Below, in pieces: positions 28,519 to 37,743 of a DNA stretch of 64,000 nucleotides. Below the pieces are notes generated by a model. That model searched no databases, was not told the DNA's origin, and saw only the letters and a program-made list of their open reading frames with translations. Each line of letters starts with the position of its first letter. Position 1 is the first letter of the stretch. Made by a program: the position numbers and the translations under genes. The stretch is from Pseudomonas benzenivorans (GTDB lineage Bacteria > Pseudomonadota > Gammaproteobacteria > Pseudomonadales > Pseudomonadaceae). The DNA lies in assembly GCF_033547155.1 (NCBI RefSeq), contig NZ_CP137892.1:1612001-1676000 (forward strand). Reading direction: 5' to 3'.

Positions 28519-29772
28519 GTGTCTGTTGCTCCCGATCTACTCCTCAAGCCGGCTGCCGAAGTAAGGCCGAAAGCGGCGTCGGCGAAGGCTCCGGCGAAAC
28601 CGGCCGAGCCCAATAAAGGCGAGCCCTCCAGCTTCGCGCAGGTCTACGCCAAGGAGCGCCAGGCCAATGCCGCCGGACGCAGTGAAGCCAGCGCTAAACC
28701 CGAGCGTGCGACCGATTCCGCATCGGGCGAAGCGCAGGAAGAGCAAGACGCTGCCGCCGCAGCCCAGCCAGCGCTTGCCGAAAGCGGCAACTCTTTGCCG
28801 AGTGACCCGTCGACCGAGGATCCGTCGCTCGACCTGTTGTTTGGATTGGCCGGCCAGCAGCCGGTGTCGGACGAAACCGGCGAACTCGGCTTGCAGGGGG
28901 GCGAGGCGGCGCCCTTGCCGACGGCCAGCCTGATCGGCTCGGGGCCGGCGAGCCTGACCGAGGCAAGCCTCGATCCTGAGCTGGAGGCGTTGAACCAGGT
29001 GCCGGCGGTGCAGATGGCCCTGGAGCTGGGGGCCAAGGACGCTGCGGCTGAGCAGAGCGCCACGGGGAAGGCCGTCACCCAGGCAGCGCTCAACACCGGG
29101 CAGGGGTTCGCCAATGCGATGGCCGCCATGGGGGCGCAGCGTTCGCAAGAACAGGGCGCTGATCTGGCCGAGGTGCCGCTGCTGGAGTTGAGTGCCGAGG
29201 GGCTGGAAAGCCTGAAGGAAAGCTCCGCCGACAACCGCCCGGAAAACTTCGTCAGCAAGCTCAGCGCGTTGAGCCAGGCCATTGGCCAGCAGGCCGCGCT
29301 GGCGCCGCGTGCTGCCCAGGTGCCGGGGCAGCCGGTAGCGATGCAGCAGGGGGGCTGGAGCGAGGCGGTGGTCGACCGGGTGATGTGGCTGTCCAGCCAG
29401 AACCTCAAGTCCGCCGAGATTCAGCTCGACCCCGCCGAACTGGGTCGCCTGGAGGTGCGCATCAACTTGAGTCAGGAGCAGACCCAGGTCACCTTTGCCA
29501 GCCCCAACGCCGCGGTGCGCGAGGCCCTGGAAGGGCAGATGCACCGGCTGCGCGAGCTGTTTTCCCAGCAGGGCATGAACTTGCTCGATGCCAGTGTCTC
29601 CGACCAGTCGCTGAGTCGCGGTTGGCAAGGACAGGAGGGGAGCGGTAGCGGCGGACGTGGCGGCGCCAATGAGCCTCTGCTCGGCGGCGAGGAGGAATTC
29701 GCCGCAAGCGCGGCCGAGCAGCCTGCTCTTTCCCTCGGCGGCGCCCGTGCTCTGGTCGATTATTACGCCTAG
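28519..29772 (+). CDS. fliK: FliK, hook-length control protein
   Basis: 417 aa. A long, low-complexity Ala/Glu-rich N-terminal ruler region is followed by the conserved Flg_hook domain (LSSQNLKSAEIQLDPAELGRLEVRINLSQEQTQVTFASPNAAVREALEGQMHRLRELFSQQGMNLLDASVSDQ). Two GTG codons compete: 28519 has GGAG 7 bp upstream, whereas 28513 has it only 1 bp away, so 28519 is preferred. FliK measures the hook and triggers the FlhB specificity switch. Confidence 0.92.
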   Translation: MSVAPDLLLKPAAEVRPKAASAKAPAKPAEPNKGEPSSFAQVYAKERQANAAGRSEASAKPERATDSASGEAQEEQDAAAAAQPALAESGNSLPSDPSTEDPSLDLLFGLAGQQPVSDETGELGLQGGEAAPLPTASLIGSGPASLTEASLDPELEALNQVPAVQMALELGAKDAAAEQSATGKAVTQAALNTGQGFANAMAAMGAQRSQEQGADLAEVPLLELSAEGLESLKESSADNRPENFVSKLSALSQAIGQQAALAPRAAQVPGQPVAMQQGGWSEAVVDRVMWLSSQNLKSAEIQLDPAELGRLEVRINLSQEQTQVTFASPNAAVREALEGQMHRLRELFSQQGMNLLDASVSDQSLSRGWQGQEGSGSGGRGGANEPLLGGEEEFAASAAEQPALSLGGARALVDYYA

Positions 29773-30098
29773 GTGCGTCCCCCGTGTCGGTGGCCGCTCC
29801 TTCCCGGAATACTAAGGATGGATAGGCGCTGTAGTCTGTCGTCTCACTGATCTAAACTGCCTCGCCCGACAGCCACAAGGTTGCCGGGCGAGGGCGTTCG
29901 GGCGTGACAAGGTCGTAGGGGGCTGATATATCCGCTGCCCAGGTTGACTCTGCGGCCAGCCTGCAGAGCCCGGCCACCTGTTCCGGCTGAATCGCCCGTC
30001 GGGGCCTTCGTCAGGACGCGCTGTCGAAGAGCTGGCATAACACTTGCTCCCAACCTCTTAACGGCGGCTAGAACAGCGCTCAGTGACGGATTATTGGC
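29773..30098. other. Intergenic region fliK-fliL
   Basis: 326 bp without a convincing gene. It holds a 9-bp perfect inverted repeat CCTCGCCCG (29860-29868) / CGGGCGAGG (29885-29893) with no T-run, a 6-bp repeat CTCTGC/GCAGAG (29948-29953, 29963-29968), and the fliL sigma-54 promoter at 30033. The first hairpin may end fliK transcription with Rho. Confidence 0.5.
30033..30048 (+). promoter_or_regulatory. Sigma-54 promoter of fliLMNOPQR-flhB
   Basis: TGGCATAACACTTGCT has GG (30034-30035) and GC (30046-30047) ten bases apart and a full TTGCT -12 element. It is 50 bp upstream of fliL, a FleQ/RpoN operon in P. aeruginosa. Confidence 0.87.
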
Positions 30099-30623
30099 AT
30101 GGCTAAGAAAGACAAGCCGCAAGACGCGGCGGGCGGCGACGCGAAACCGGCTGGCAAGCTGAAACTCATTATCCTGATCGTCGTGGCACTGCTGCTCGCG
30201 GTGGGTCTGTCGGTGGGGGGGACCTGGTTCCTGCTCAGCAAGGGTGACGCCCAGGTGGAAGCCGAAGCCCAGGCGCCGACGGAGCCGGCTGCGCCGGTCA
30301 AGCTGCCGGCGATCTATGAAGAGTTGACGCCAGCCTTCGTGGTCAATTTCGACTACAAGGGGCGACCACGCTACATGCAGGTCAGCGTCGCCCTGATGGC
30401 GCGCGACAAGACGGCACTGGACGCGCTCAAGGTGCACATGCCGGTGTTGCGCAATCGCCTGGTGATGCTGTTTTCCAGCCAGGACTTCGAGACGCTAGCC
30501 ACCCCGGTCGGCATGGAAATGCTGCGCCAGCAGGCCACCAGCAGCGTACAGGAGCTGGCGCAGAAGGAGACGGGCACGCTGGCCGTCGAACAAGTGTTGT
30601 TCACCAACCTCGTATTGCAGTAG
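30099..30623 (+). CDS. fliL: FliL, motor-associated membrane protein
   Basis: 174 aa. Short basic cytoplasmic N-terminus (MAKKDKPQD), one membrane segment near residues 22-46 (LKLIILIVVALLLAVGLSVGGTWFLL) and a periplasmic stomatin-like domain (PAFVVNFDYKGRPRYMQVSVALMARD). FliL surrounds stator units and supports torque. First gene of its operon. Confidence 0.95.
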   Translation: MAKKDKPQDAAGGDAKPAGKLKLIILIVVALLLAVGLSVGGTWFLLSKGDAQVEAEAQAPTEPAAPVKLPAIYEELTPAFVVNFDYKGRPRYMQVSVALMARDKTALDALKVHMPVLRNRLVMLFSSQDFETLATPVGMEMLRQQATSSVQELAQKETGTLAVEQVLFTNLVLQ

Positions 30624-30636
30624 TCGGGAGTCGGAT

Positions 30637-31608
30637 ATGGCCGTGCAAGACCTGCTCTCCCAGGACGAGATCGATGCGCTGCTGCATGGCGTCGACGACG
30701 GCCTGGTCGAGACCGAGGACGCCGCCGAACCGGGCAGCGTCAAGCAGTATGACCTGACCAGCCAGGACCGCATCGTCCGCGGGCGCATGCCGACCCTGGA
30801 GATGATCAACGAGCGCTTCGCCCGCTACACCCGCATCAGCATGTTCAACCTGCTGCGTCGCTCGGCGGACGTGGCGGTCGGCGGCGTGCAGGTGATGAAG
30901 TTCGGCGAGTACGTGCATTCGCTATACGTGCCGACCAGCCTCAACCTGGTGAAGATGAAGCCGCTGCGCGGCACCGGGCTGTTCATCCTCGATGCCAAGC
31001 TGGTGTTCAAGCTGGTCGACAACTTCTTCGGCGGCGACGGCCGCCACGCCAAGATCGAGGGGCGCGAGTTCACCCCCACCGAGCTGCGGGTGGTGCGCAT
31101 GGTGCTGGACCAGGCCTTCGTCGACCTGAAGGAGGCCTGGCATGCGGTCATGGACATCAACTTCGAGTACGTCAACTCGGAGGTGAACCCGGCCCTGGCC
31201 AACATCGTCAGCCCCAGCGAGGTCATAGTGGTGTCGACCTTCCATATCGAACTGGATGGCGGTGGCGGCGACCTGCACGTGACCATGCCCTATTCGATGA
31301 TCGAGCCGATCCGCGAGATGCTCGACGCCGGTTTCCAGTCCGATGTCGACGACCAGGACGAGCGCTGGGTCAAGTCCCTGCGCGAGGACATTCTCGACGT
31401 CAGCGTGCCCCTGGGCGCCACTGTGGCGCGGCGCCAGTTGAAGCTGCGCGACATCCTGCACATGCAACCGGGCGACGTGATCCCGGTGGATATTCCCGAC
31501 AACGTGATCATGCGCGCCAATGGGGTGCCGGCCTTCAAGGTCAAGCTCGGCGCCCACAAGGGCAACCTGGCCCTGCAGGTGCTGGAGCCGATCGAACGGC
31601 AGCGCTAG
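30637..31608 (+). CDS. fliM: FliM, motor switch protein
   Basis: 323 aa. The N-terminal CheY-binding peptide LSQDEIDALLHG occupies residues 7-18. The CheC-like middle domain and the C-terminal FliN-homologous domain (VPLGATVARRQLKLRDILHMQPGDVIPVD) follow. In the C ring it links CheY-P binding to FliG rotation. A 13-bp gap separates it from fliL. Confidence 0.97.
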   Translation: MAVQDLLSQDEIDALLHGVDDGLVETEDAAEPGSVKQYDLTSQDRIVRGRMPTLEMINERFARYTRISMFNLLRRSADVAVGGVQVMKFGEYVHSLYVPTSLNLVKMKPLRGTGLFILDAKLVFKLVDNFFGGDGRHAKIEGREFTPTELRVVRMVLDQAFVDLKEAWHAVMDINFEYVNSEVNPALANIVSPSEVIVVSTFHIELDGGGGDLHVTMPYSMIEPIREMLDAGFQSDVDDQDERWVKSLREDILDVSVPLGATVARRQLKLRDILHMQPGDVIPVDIPDNVIMRANGVPAFKVKLGAHKGNLALQVLEPIERQR

Positions 31609-31647
31609 ACCCCGTCAAACCTGTTACATGCCAGCCGAGGACAGACT

Positions 31648-32121
31648 ATGGCAGACGAAAACGAAACGACCTCCCCGGAGGAGCAGGCGCTGGCCGACGA
31701 GTGGGCCGCAGCGCTGTCCGAGTCCGGCGACGCCGCCGGCCAGGACGACATCGATGCCATGCTCGCCGCCGGTGGCGCGGGCGATGCGCCGGCTGCGCCG
31801 CGCGCGCCGATGGAGGAGTTCGGCAGCGCGCCTAAGAGCAACCAGCCGGTCAACCTGGATGGGCCGAATCTGGATGTGATCCTGGATATCCCGGTGTCGA
31901 TCTCCATGGAAGTCGGCAACACCGATATCACCATCCGCAACCTGCTGCAGCTCAACCAGGGCTCGGTGATCGAGTTGGATCGGCTGGCCGGCGAGCCGCT
32001 GGACGTGCTGGTCAACGGCACCCTGATCGCCCATGGCGAGGTGGTGGTGGTCAACGAGAAGTTCGGCATCCGCCTGACGGACGTGATCAGCCCGAGCGAA
32101 CGCATCAAGAAGCTGCGCTAG
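31648..32121 (+). CDS. fliN: FliN, motor switch/C-ring protein
   Basis: 157 aa. The SpoA domain is residues about 75-155 (ILDIPVSISMEVGNTDITIRNLLQLNQGSVIELDRLAGEPLDVLVNGTLIAHGEVVVVNEKFGIRLTDVIS). The acidic N-terminal extension contains GQDDIDAMLA (residues 31-40), which resembles the FliM CheY-binding peptide. FliN completes the C ring and docks FliH. Confidence 0.96.
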   Translation: MADENETTSPEEQALADEWAAALSESGDAAGQDDIDAMLAAGGAGDAPAAPRAPMEEFGSAPKSNQPVNLDGPNLDVILDIPVSISMEVGNTDITIRNLLQLNQGSVIELDRLAGEPLDVLVNGTLIAHGEVVVVNEKFGIRLTDVISPSERIKKLR

Positions 32122-32122
32122 G

Positions 32123-32551
32123 ATGCGTGCGCTCATCGGCATTATCGGCTCGCTGCCGCTGACGGCCCTCGCCGCCGAGTCGGCGGCGGCTCCCTCTCTG
32201 GCGGAGGGCGGCATGGCGGGGCAGTTGGTGCAGTTGCTGCTCGGCCTGCTGCTGGTGATCGGCCTGATCTTCCTGCTGGCCTGGCTCATGCGCCGGGTTC
32301 AACAGATCACTCCGCGCGGCGGTCAGGTGATCAAGATACTCGCCAGCCAGGCCCTCGGCCCCCGTGACCGCCTGGTGCTGGTGCAGGTCGGCCAGGAGCA
32401 GATCCTCCTCGGTTTGACCCCGGGGCGCATCACCCCGCTGCATGTCATGGCCGAGCCGGTGCACCTGCCGGACGGCCAGCCGGCCTCGACCGAGTTCGCC
32501 CAGCGCCTGATGGAGCTGCTGGGCAAGGACCAGAAGGACAAGTCTCGATGA
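32123..32551 (+). CDS. fliO: FliO, export gate assembly protein
   Basis: 142 aa. Signal-like N-terminus ([18 protein letters not shown]), one membrane segment ([25 protein letters not shown]) and a cytoplasmic domain ([33 protein letters not shown]). Starts one base after the fliN stop. Assists FliP complex formation. Confidence 0.93.
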   Translation: MRALIGIIGSLPLTALAAESAAAPSLAEGGMAGQLVQLLLGLLLVIGLIFLLAWLMRRVQQITPRGGQVIKILASQALGPRDRLVLVQVGQEQILLGLTPGRITPLHVMAEPVHLPDGQPASTEFAQRLMELLGKDQKDKSR

Positions 32552-33303
32552 GCGCCATGCGCCTGCTCCTGGCTCTGCTGCTGGCGCTGGGCGCGCCTCT
32601 GGCCCTGGGCGCCGACAATCCGTTGTCGATCCCGGCGATCACCCTGAGCACCGATACCCAGGGGCAGCAGGAATACTCGGTCAGCCTGCAGATCCTGCTG
32701 ATCATGACGGCGCTGAGTTTCATCCCGGCCTTCGTCATGCTGATGACCAGCTTCACCCGCATCATCATCGTGTTCTCCATCCTGCGTCAGGCCCTGGGCC
32801 TGCAGCAGACGCCGTCGAACCAGATCCTGGTCGGCCTGGCGTTGTTCCTGACCCTGTTCATCATGGCGCCGGTGTTCGACCAGATAAACCGCGACGCCCT
32901 GCAGCCCTATCTCAACGAGCAGCTGCCGGCCCAGGAGGCGATCGCCAAGGCCGAGGTGCCGATCAAGAACTTCATGCTGGCGCAGACCCGCGAGAGCGAC
33001 CTGGAGCTGTTCATGCGCCTGTCCAAGCGCACCGACATCGCCAGTGCGGACGATACGCCGCTGACCATCCTGATCCCGGCCTTCGTCACCTCGGAGCTGA
33101 AGACCGCGTTCCAGATAGGTTTCATGATCTTCATCCCGTTCCTGGTGATCGATCTGGTGGTCTCCAGCATCCTCATGGCCATGGGGATGATGATGCTCTC
33201 GCCGCTGATCATCTCGCTGCCGTTCAAGATCATGCTGTTCGTCCTGATCGATGGCTGGGCGCTGATCATGGGCACCCTGGCGGCCAGCTTCGGAGCGACC
33301 TGA
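32548..33303 (+). CDS. fliP: FliP, export gate protein
   Basis: 251 aa with a cleavable signal peptide ([21 protein letters not shown]), typical for FliP, then [11 protein letters not shown] and the highly conserved [56 protein letters not shown]. The start overlaps the fliO stop (ATGA). With FliQ and FliR it forms the export gate channel. Confidence 0.97.
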   Translation: MSAMRLLLALLLALGAPLALGADNPLSIPAITLSTDTQGQQEYSVSLQILLIMTALSFIPAFVMLMTSFTRIIIVFSILRQALGLQQTPSNQILVGLALFLTLFIMAPVFDQINRDALQPYLNEQLPAQEAIAKAEVPIKNFMLAQTRESDLELFMRLSKRTDIASADDTPLTILIPAFVTSELKTAFQIGFMIFIPFLVIDLVVSSILMAMGMMMLSPLIISLPFKIMLFVLIDGWALIMGTLAASFGAT

Positions 33304-33305
33304 GC

Positions 33306-33575
33306 ATGACCCCCGAGATCGCCGTCGACCTGTTCCGCGAGGCGCTGTGGTTGACCGCCTTGATCGTGGCGGTCATCGTCGTGCCCAGCCTGCTGGTGGG
33401 CCTGGTGGTGGCGATGTTCCAGGCCGCCACGCAGATCAACGAGCAGACCCTGAGCTTCCTGCCGCGCCTGCTGGTGATCCTGCTCACCCTGATTTTCGCC
33501 GGCCCCTGGTTGACCCGCGAGCTGATGGAGTTCACCAAGATGTTGATCATGAACATCCCCATGCTGATCGGCTGA
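33306..33575 (+). CDS. fliQ: FliQ, export gate protein
   Basis: 89 aa with two membrane helices (ALWLTALIVAVIVVPSLLVGLVVAMFQAATQINEQTLSFLPRLLVILLTLIFAGPWL). Starts two bases after the fliP stop. Four copies of FliQ wrap the FliP/FliR core. Confidence 0.97.
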   Translation: MTPEIAVDLFREALWLTALIVAVIVVPSLLVGLVVAMFQAATQINEQTLSFLPRLLVILLTLIFAGPWLTRELMEFTKMLIMNIPMLIG

Positions 33576-33576
33576 C

Positions 33577-34353
33577 ATGATCGAGCTGAGCGCCACGCAG
33601 ATCGGCGGCTGGGTCGGCAGTTTCCTGTTGCCGCTGTTCCGCATCGCCGCGCTGCTGATGAGCATGCCGATCATCGGCACCCAGCTGGTGCCGATGCGGG
33701 TGCGCCTGTATCTGGCCCTGGCCATTTGCCTGGTGCTGATGCCGACCCTGCCGGCGATGCCGCAGGTCGACGCGCTGAGCCTGCGCAGCCTGGTGCTGAT
33801 CGCCCAGGAGGTGCTGATCGGGGTGATGCTCGGCTTCAGCCTGCAGCTGTTCTTCCACGCCTTCCTGGTCGCCGGGCAGATCGTCTCGATGCAGATGGGC
33901 CTGGGCTTCGCCTCCATGGTCGATCCGACCAATGGGGTGTCGGTACCGGTGGTCGGTCAGTTCTTCCTGATGTTGGTGACCCTGCTGTTCCTCGCCATGA
34001 ACGGTCATCTGGTGGTGTTCGAGGTGCTGGCCGAGAGCTTCGTTACCCTGCCGGTGGGCGAGGGGCTGCTGACCGACCACTACTGGACCCTGGCCACCAA
34101 GCTGGGCTGGGTCATGGGCGCGGCGCTGATGCTGGTGCTGCCGGCCATCACCGCCTTGCTGGTGGTCAACCTGGCGTTCGGCGTGATGACCCGCGCCGCG
34201 CCGCAGCTGAACATCTTCTCCATCGGCTTTCCGCTGACCCTGGTGCTGGGCCTGGCGATCGTCTGGATCGGCATGGCCGACATCCTCGCCCAGTACCAGT
34301 TGCTGGTCGGCGAGGCCCTGCAGTTCTTGCGCGAAATGGCGCGGGCGAGGTAG
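33577..34353 (+). CDS. fliR: FliR, export gate protein
   Basis: 258 aa, polytopic membrane protein with the signature GFSLQLFFHAFLVAGQIVSMQMGLGFASMVDPTNG. Starts one base after fliQ. Together with FliP it closes the gate core. Confidence 0.97.
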   Translation: MIELSATQIGGWVGSFLLPLFRIAALLMSMPIIGTQLVPMRVRLYLALAICLVLMPTLPAMPQVDALSLRSLVLIAQEVLIGVMLGFSLQLFFHAFLVAGQIVSMQMGLGFASMVDPTNGVSVPVVGQFFLMLVTLLFLAMNGHLVVFEVLAESFVTLPVGEGLLTDHYWTLATKLGWVMGAALMLVLPAITALLVVNLAFGVMTRAAPQLNIFSIGFPLTLVLGLAIVWIGMADILAQYQLLVGEALQFLREMARAR

Positions 34354-34356
34354 GCC

Positions 34357-35493
34357 ATGGCCGAGTCCGAGAGCGGCGCCGAAAAAAGCGAGGAACCCAC
34401 GGAGAAACGCCTGCGCGAATCCCGTGAAAAGGGTCAGATCGCTCGCTCCAAGGAGCTCAACACCCTGGCGGTGATGCTGGCCGGGGCGGGCGGCCTGCTG
34501 GCCAGCGGCGGCGGGCTGGCGAGCGCGCTGCTGGAGATCATGCGCGGCAATTTTTCCCTGCCGCGCGAAGTGCTGTTCGACGAGCGCAACATGGTGATCT
34601 GGCTGCTGGCGTCCGGCGAGATGGCCATCGAGGCCTTGCTGCCACTGTTCCTGGCCCTGCTGATCGCCTCCATCGTCGGCCCCATCGCCCTGGGCGGCTG
34701 GTTGTTCTCGGCCCAGGCCATGGCGCCGAAGCTGAGCCGGATGAATCCCCTGGCCGGGCTCAAGCGCATGTTTTCGACCAAGGCGCTGGTCGAGCTGCTC
34801 AAGGCCCTGGCCAAGTTCCTGGTGATCCTGCTGGTGGCTCTGGCGGTGTTGTCCGCCGACCGCGACGACCTGCTGGCGATGGCCCACGAGCCGCTGGAGG
34901 CGGCGATCTTGCATGCGGCCCAGGTGGTGGGCTGGAGCGCGCTGTGGATGGCCTGCGGGATCATCCTGATCGCCGCGGTGGACGTGCCCTTCCAGCTCTG
35001 GGACAACAAGCAGAAGCTGATGATGACCAAGCAGGAGGTGCGCGACGAATACAAGGACAGCGAGGGCAAGCCCGAGGTCAAGTCGCGCATCCGCCAGCTG
35101 CAGCGGGAGATGGCCGAGCGGCGCATGATGCAGGCCGTGCCCCAGGCCGACGTGGTGATCACCAACCCGACCCACTTCGCCGTGGCGCTGAAGTACGACC
35201 CGGCCAAGGGCAGTGCGCCGGTGCTGTTGGCCAAGGGCGGTGACTTCACCGCCTTGAAGATTCGCGAGATCGCCCAGGAGCACCGGGTCATGCTGCTGGA
35301 GTCGCCGGCCCTGGCGCGGGCGGTGTTCTATTCCACCGAGCTGGACCAGGAAATCCCCGCGGGCCTGTACCTGGCCGTGGCCCAGGTGCTGGCCTACGTC
35401 TACCAGCTGCGTCAGTACCAGGCCGGCAAGGGCAAGCGCCCGGGCCCGCTGCCGGACCTGCCGATTCCGCCGGATCTGCGTCGCGACGAGTGA
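34357..35493 (+). CDS. flhB: FlhB, export substrate-specificity switch
   Basis: 378 aa. N-terminal basic stretch (TEKRLRESREKGQIARSKEL), four membrane helices and a cytoplasmic domain with the self-cleavage motif NPTH at residues 270-273 (cleavage between Asn270 and Pro271). The tail is Pro-rich. Cleavage and FliK contact switch export from rod/hook to filament proteins. A small paralogue of its C-terminal domain is encoded at 50513-50839. Confidence 0.97.
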   Translation: MAESESGAEKSEEPTEKRLRESREKGQIARSKELNTLAVMLAGAGGLLASGGGLASALLEIMRGNFSLPREVLFDERNMVIWLLASGEMAIEALLPLFLALLIASIVGPIALGGWLFSAQAMAPKLSRMNPLAGLKRMFSTKALVELLKALAKFLVILLVALAVLSADRDDLLAMAHEPLEAAILHAAQVVGWSALWMACGIILIAAVDVPFQLWDNKQKLMMTKQEVRDEYKDSEGKPEVKSRIRQLQREMAERRMMQAVPQADVVITNPTHFAVALKYDPAKGSAPVLLAKGGDFTALKIREIAQEHRVMLLESPALARAVFYSTELDQEIPAGLYLAVAQVLAYVYQLRQYQAGKGKRPGPLPDLPIPPDLRRDE

Positions 35494-35525
35494 GCGCCGG
35501 GCGCCATCGCCGGTTAGGTCGAACT

Positions 35526-35541
35526 TGGAATGCTTCTTGCC
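35526..35541 (+). promoter_or_regulatory. Sigma-54 promoter of flhA-flhF-fleN-fliA
   Basis: TGGAATGCTTCTTGCC has GG (35527-35528) and GC (35539-35540) ten bases apart. The -24 element is weaker than in the other sites (GGAATG instead of GGCACG). It is 57 bp upstream of flhA, a FleQ/RpoN target in P. aeruginosa. Confidence 0.78.
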
Positions 35542-35598
35542 ACAACCCAGTTAAGACGCCGTTGCGCGTCAAAAAATTGAGCTGGCTGGGGTAGGGAT

Positions 35599-37728
35599 GT
35601 GGCTGTAGATCGCGCGCAAATCATCGGAGACGTACGCAGCAATCTTGCGGGGTTGCGCCAGGGCAACCTGGGTATCCCGCTGTTGCTGCTGGTCATGCTC
35701 GGCATGGTCATGCTGCCGATGCCGGCGTTCCTCCTCGACGTGCTGTTCACCTTCAGCATCGCCCTGTCGATCGTGGTGCTGCTGGTCGGCATCTATGCCC
35801 TGCGGCCCCTGGATTTCGCGGTATTCCCGACCATCCTGCTGGCGGCGACCCTGTTGCGCCTGGGGCTCAACGTCGCCTCGACCCGGGTGGTGCTGCTGCA
35901 CGGCCACGAGGGGCATGGCGCCGCCGGCCAGGTGATCCAGGCCTTCGGCGAGGTGGTGATCGGCGGCAACTACGTGGTCGGTATCGTGGTGTTCGCCATC
36001 CTCATGATCATCAACTTCGTGGTGGTCACCAAGGGCGCCGGGCGCATCTCCGAGGTCAGCGCGCGTTTCACCCTGGATGCCATGCCGGGCAAGCAGATGG
36101 CCATCGATGCCGACCTCAACGCCGGCCTGATCGACCAGGCCGAGGCCAAGAAGCGCCGCGCCGAGGTGTCCCAGGAAGCCGACTTCTACGGCTCCATGGA
36201 CGGTGCCAGCAAGTTCGTCCGCGGCGACGCCATCGCCGGCCTGCTGATCCTGTTCATCAACCTGATCGGCGGCATCGCCATCGGCATGTTCCAGCACGGC
36301 CTGGGCTTCGCCGATGCCGGCAAGGTCTACACCCTGTTGACCATCGGTGACGGCCTGGTGGCGCAGATCCCCTCGCTGCTGCTGTCCACCGCCGCGGCGG
36401 TGATGGTCACCCGGGTGTCCAGCTCCGAAGATATGGGCGCCCAGGTCAACCGGCAGATGTTCGCCTCGCCGCGGGCCCTGGCCGTGGCCGCGGCGATCAT
36501 GATCGCCATGGGGATGGTGCCGGGCATGCCGCACTTCTCCTTCATCAGCCTCGGCCTGATTGCCGCCGGCGCCGCCTACTGGATCGCCAACAAGCAACGC
36601 AAGGGCAAGGAGGCGGAAATCAAGGAGGTGCAGCGTCAGCAGGAGTTGCTGCCGGCGCAGAAGGCCCAGGAGGTCAAGGAGCTGGGCTGGGACGACGTCA
36701 CGCCGGTGGACATGGTCGGCCTGGAGGTCGGCTACCGGCTGATCCCGCTGGTCGACCGCAACCAGGGCGGTCAGCTGCTCGCGCGGATCAAGGGGGTACG
36801 CAAGAAGCTGTCCCAGGAGATGGGTTTCCTCATGCCCTCGGTGCATATCCGCGACAACCTCGATCTGCTGCCCAACGCTTACCGCCTGACCCTGATGGGG
36901 GTCAGCGTGGCGGAGGCCGAGGTGTATCCGGATCGCGAGCTGGCGATCAACCCCGGGCAGGTGTTCGGCACCCTCAACGGCGTGGCCGCCAAGGATCCGG
37001 CGTTCGGCCTGGAGGCGGTGTGGATCGACTCCAGCCAGCGCGATCAGGCGCAATCGCTCGGCTACACCGTGGTCGATGCCAGCACGGTGGTGGCCACCCA
37101 CCTCAACCAGGTGCTGCACAAGCATGCCCACGAGCTGCTCGGCCATGAGGAAGTGCAGCAGCTGCTGCAGTTGCTGGCCAAGAGCTCGCCGAAGCTGGCC
37201 GAGGAGCTGGTACCGGGCCTGGTGTCGCTGTCGACCCTGCTCAAGGTGCTGCAGGCGTTGCTGCAGGAGCAGGTGCCGGTGCGCGACATCCGCACCATCG
37301 CCGAGGCCATGGCCAACGTCGCGACCAAGAGTCAAGATCCCGCCGCGATGGTGGCGGCTGTGCGCGTGGCCTTGGCCCGCGCGATCGTGCAAAGCATCGT
37401 GGGACTAGAGCCGGAGCTGCCTGTGATCACCCTGGAACCCAGGTTGGAACAGATATTGCTCAATAGTTTGCAGAAGGCCGGGCAAGGCTCCGAGGATGGC
37501 ATCCTCCTGGAACCGGGCATGGCCGAGAAGCTGCAGCGTTCCCTGGTGGAAGCGGCGCAGCGCCAGGAAATGCTCGGCAAGCCGGTGATACTGCTGGTGG
37601 CCGGCCCGGTCCGGGCGATGCTCTCGCGGTTCGCGCGGCTGGCAGTGCCGAACATGCACGTGCTGGCTTACCAGGAAATCCCGGACAACAAGCAGGTCAC
37701 CATCGTCGCGACGGTGGGGCAGAACTAA
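35599..37728 (+). CDS. flhA: FlhA, export gate membrane protein
   Basis: 709 aa. Eight membrane helices in the first half with the FHIPEP-type signatures (LDVLFTFSIALSIVVLLVGIYALRPLDFAVFPTILLAATLLRLGLNVASTR, RISEVSARFTLDAMPGKQMAIDADLNAGLI). The C-terminal cytoplasmic domain docks chaperone-substrate complexes. The start is GTG at 35599 (MAVDRAQIIG); TGGGG about 7 bp upstream is the best ribosome site. Confidence 0.96.
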   Translation: MAVDRAQIIGDVRSNLAGLRQGNLGIPLLLLVMLGMVMLPMPAFLLDVLFTFSIALSIVVLLVGIYALRPLDFAVFPTILLAATLLRLGLNVASTRVVLLHGHEGHGAAGQVIQAFGEVVIGGNYVVGIVVFAILMIINFVVVTKGAGRISEVSARFTLDAMPGKQMAIDADLNAGLIDQAEAKKRRAEVSQEADFYGSMDGASKFVRGDAIAGLLILFINLIGGIAIGMFQHGLGFADAGKVYTLLTIGDGLVAQIPSLLLSTAAAVMVTRVSSSEDMGAQVNRQMFASPRALAVAAAIMIAMGMVPGMPHFSFISLGLIAAGAAYWIANKQRKGKEAEIKEVQRQQELLPAQKAQEVKELGWDDVTPVDMVGLEVGYRLIPLVDRNQGGQLLARIKGVRKKLSQEMGFLMPSVHIRDNLDLLPNAYRLTLMGVSVAEAEVYPDRELAINPGQVFGTLNGVAAKDPAFGLEAVWIDSSQRDQAQSLGYTVVDASTVVATHLNQVLHKHAHELLGHEEVQQLLQLLAKSSPKLAEELVPGLVSLSTLLKVLQALLQEQVPVRDIRTIAEAMANVATKSQDPAAMVAAVRVALARAIVQSIVGLEPELPVITLEPRLEQILLNSLQKAGQGSEDGILLEPGMAEKLQRSLVEAAQRQEMLGKPVILLVAGPVRAMLSRFARLAVPNMHVLAYQEIPDNKQVTIVATVGQN

Positions 37729-37743
37729 CCGAGGTCACAGGCC

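Noticed and set aside
29860..29893. Hairpin after fliK as a Rho-independent terminator
   Set aside because: The stem is strong but no T-run follows on either strand; kept only as an intergenic feature.
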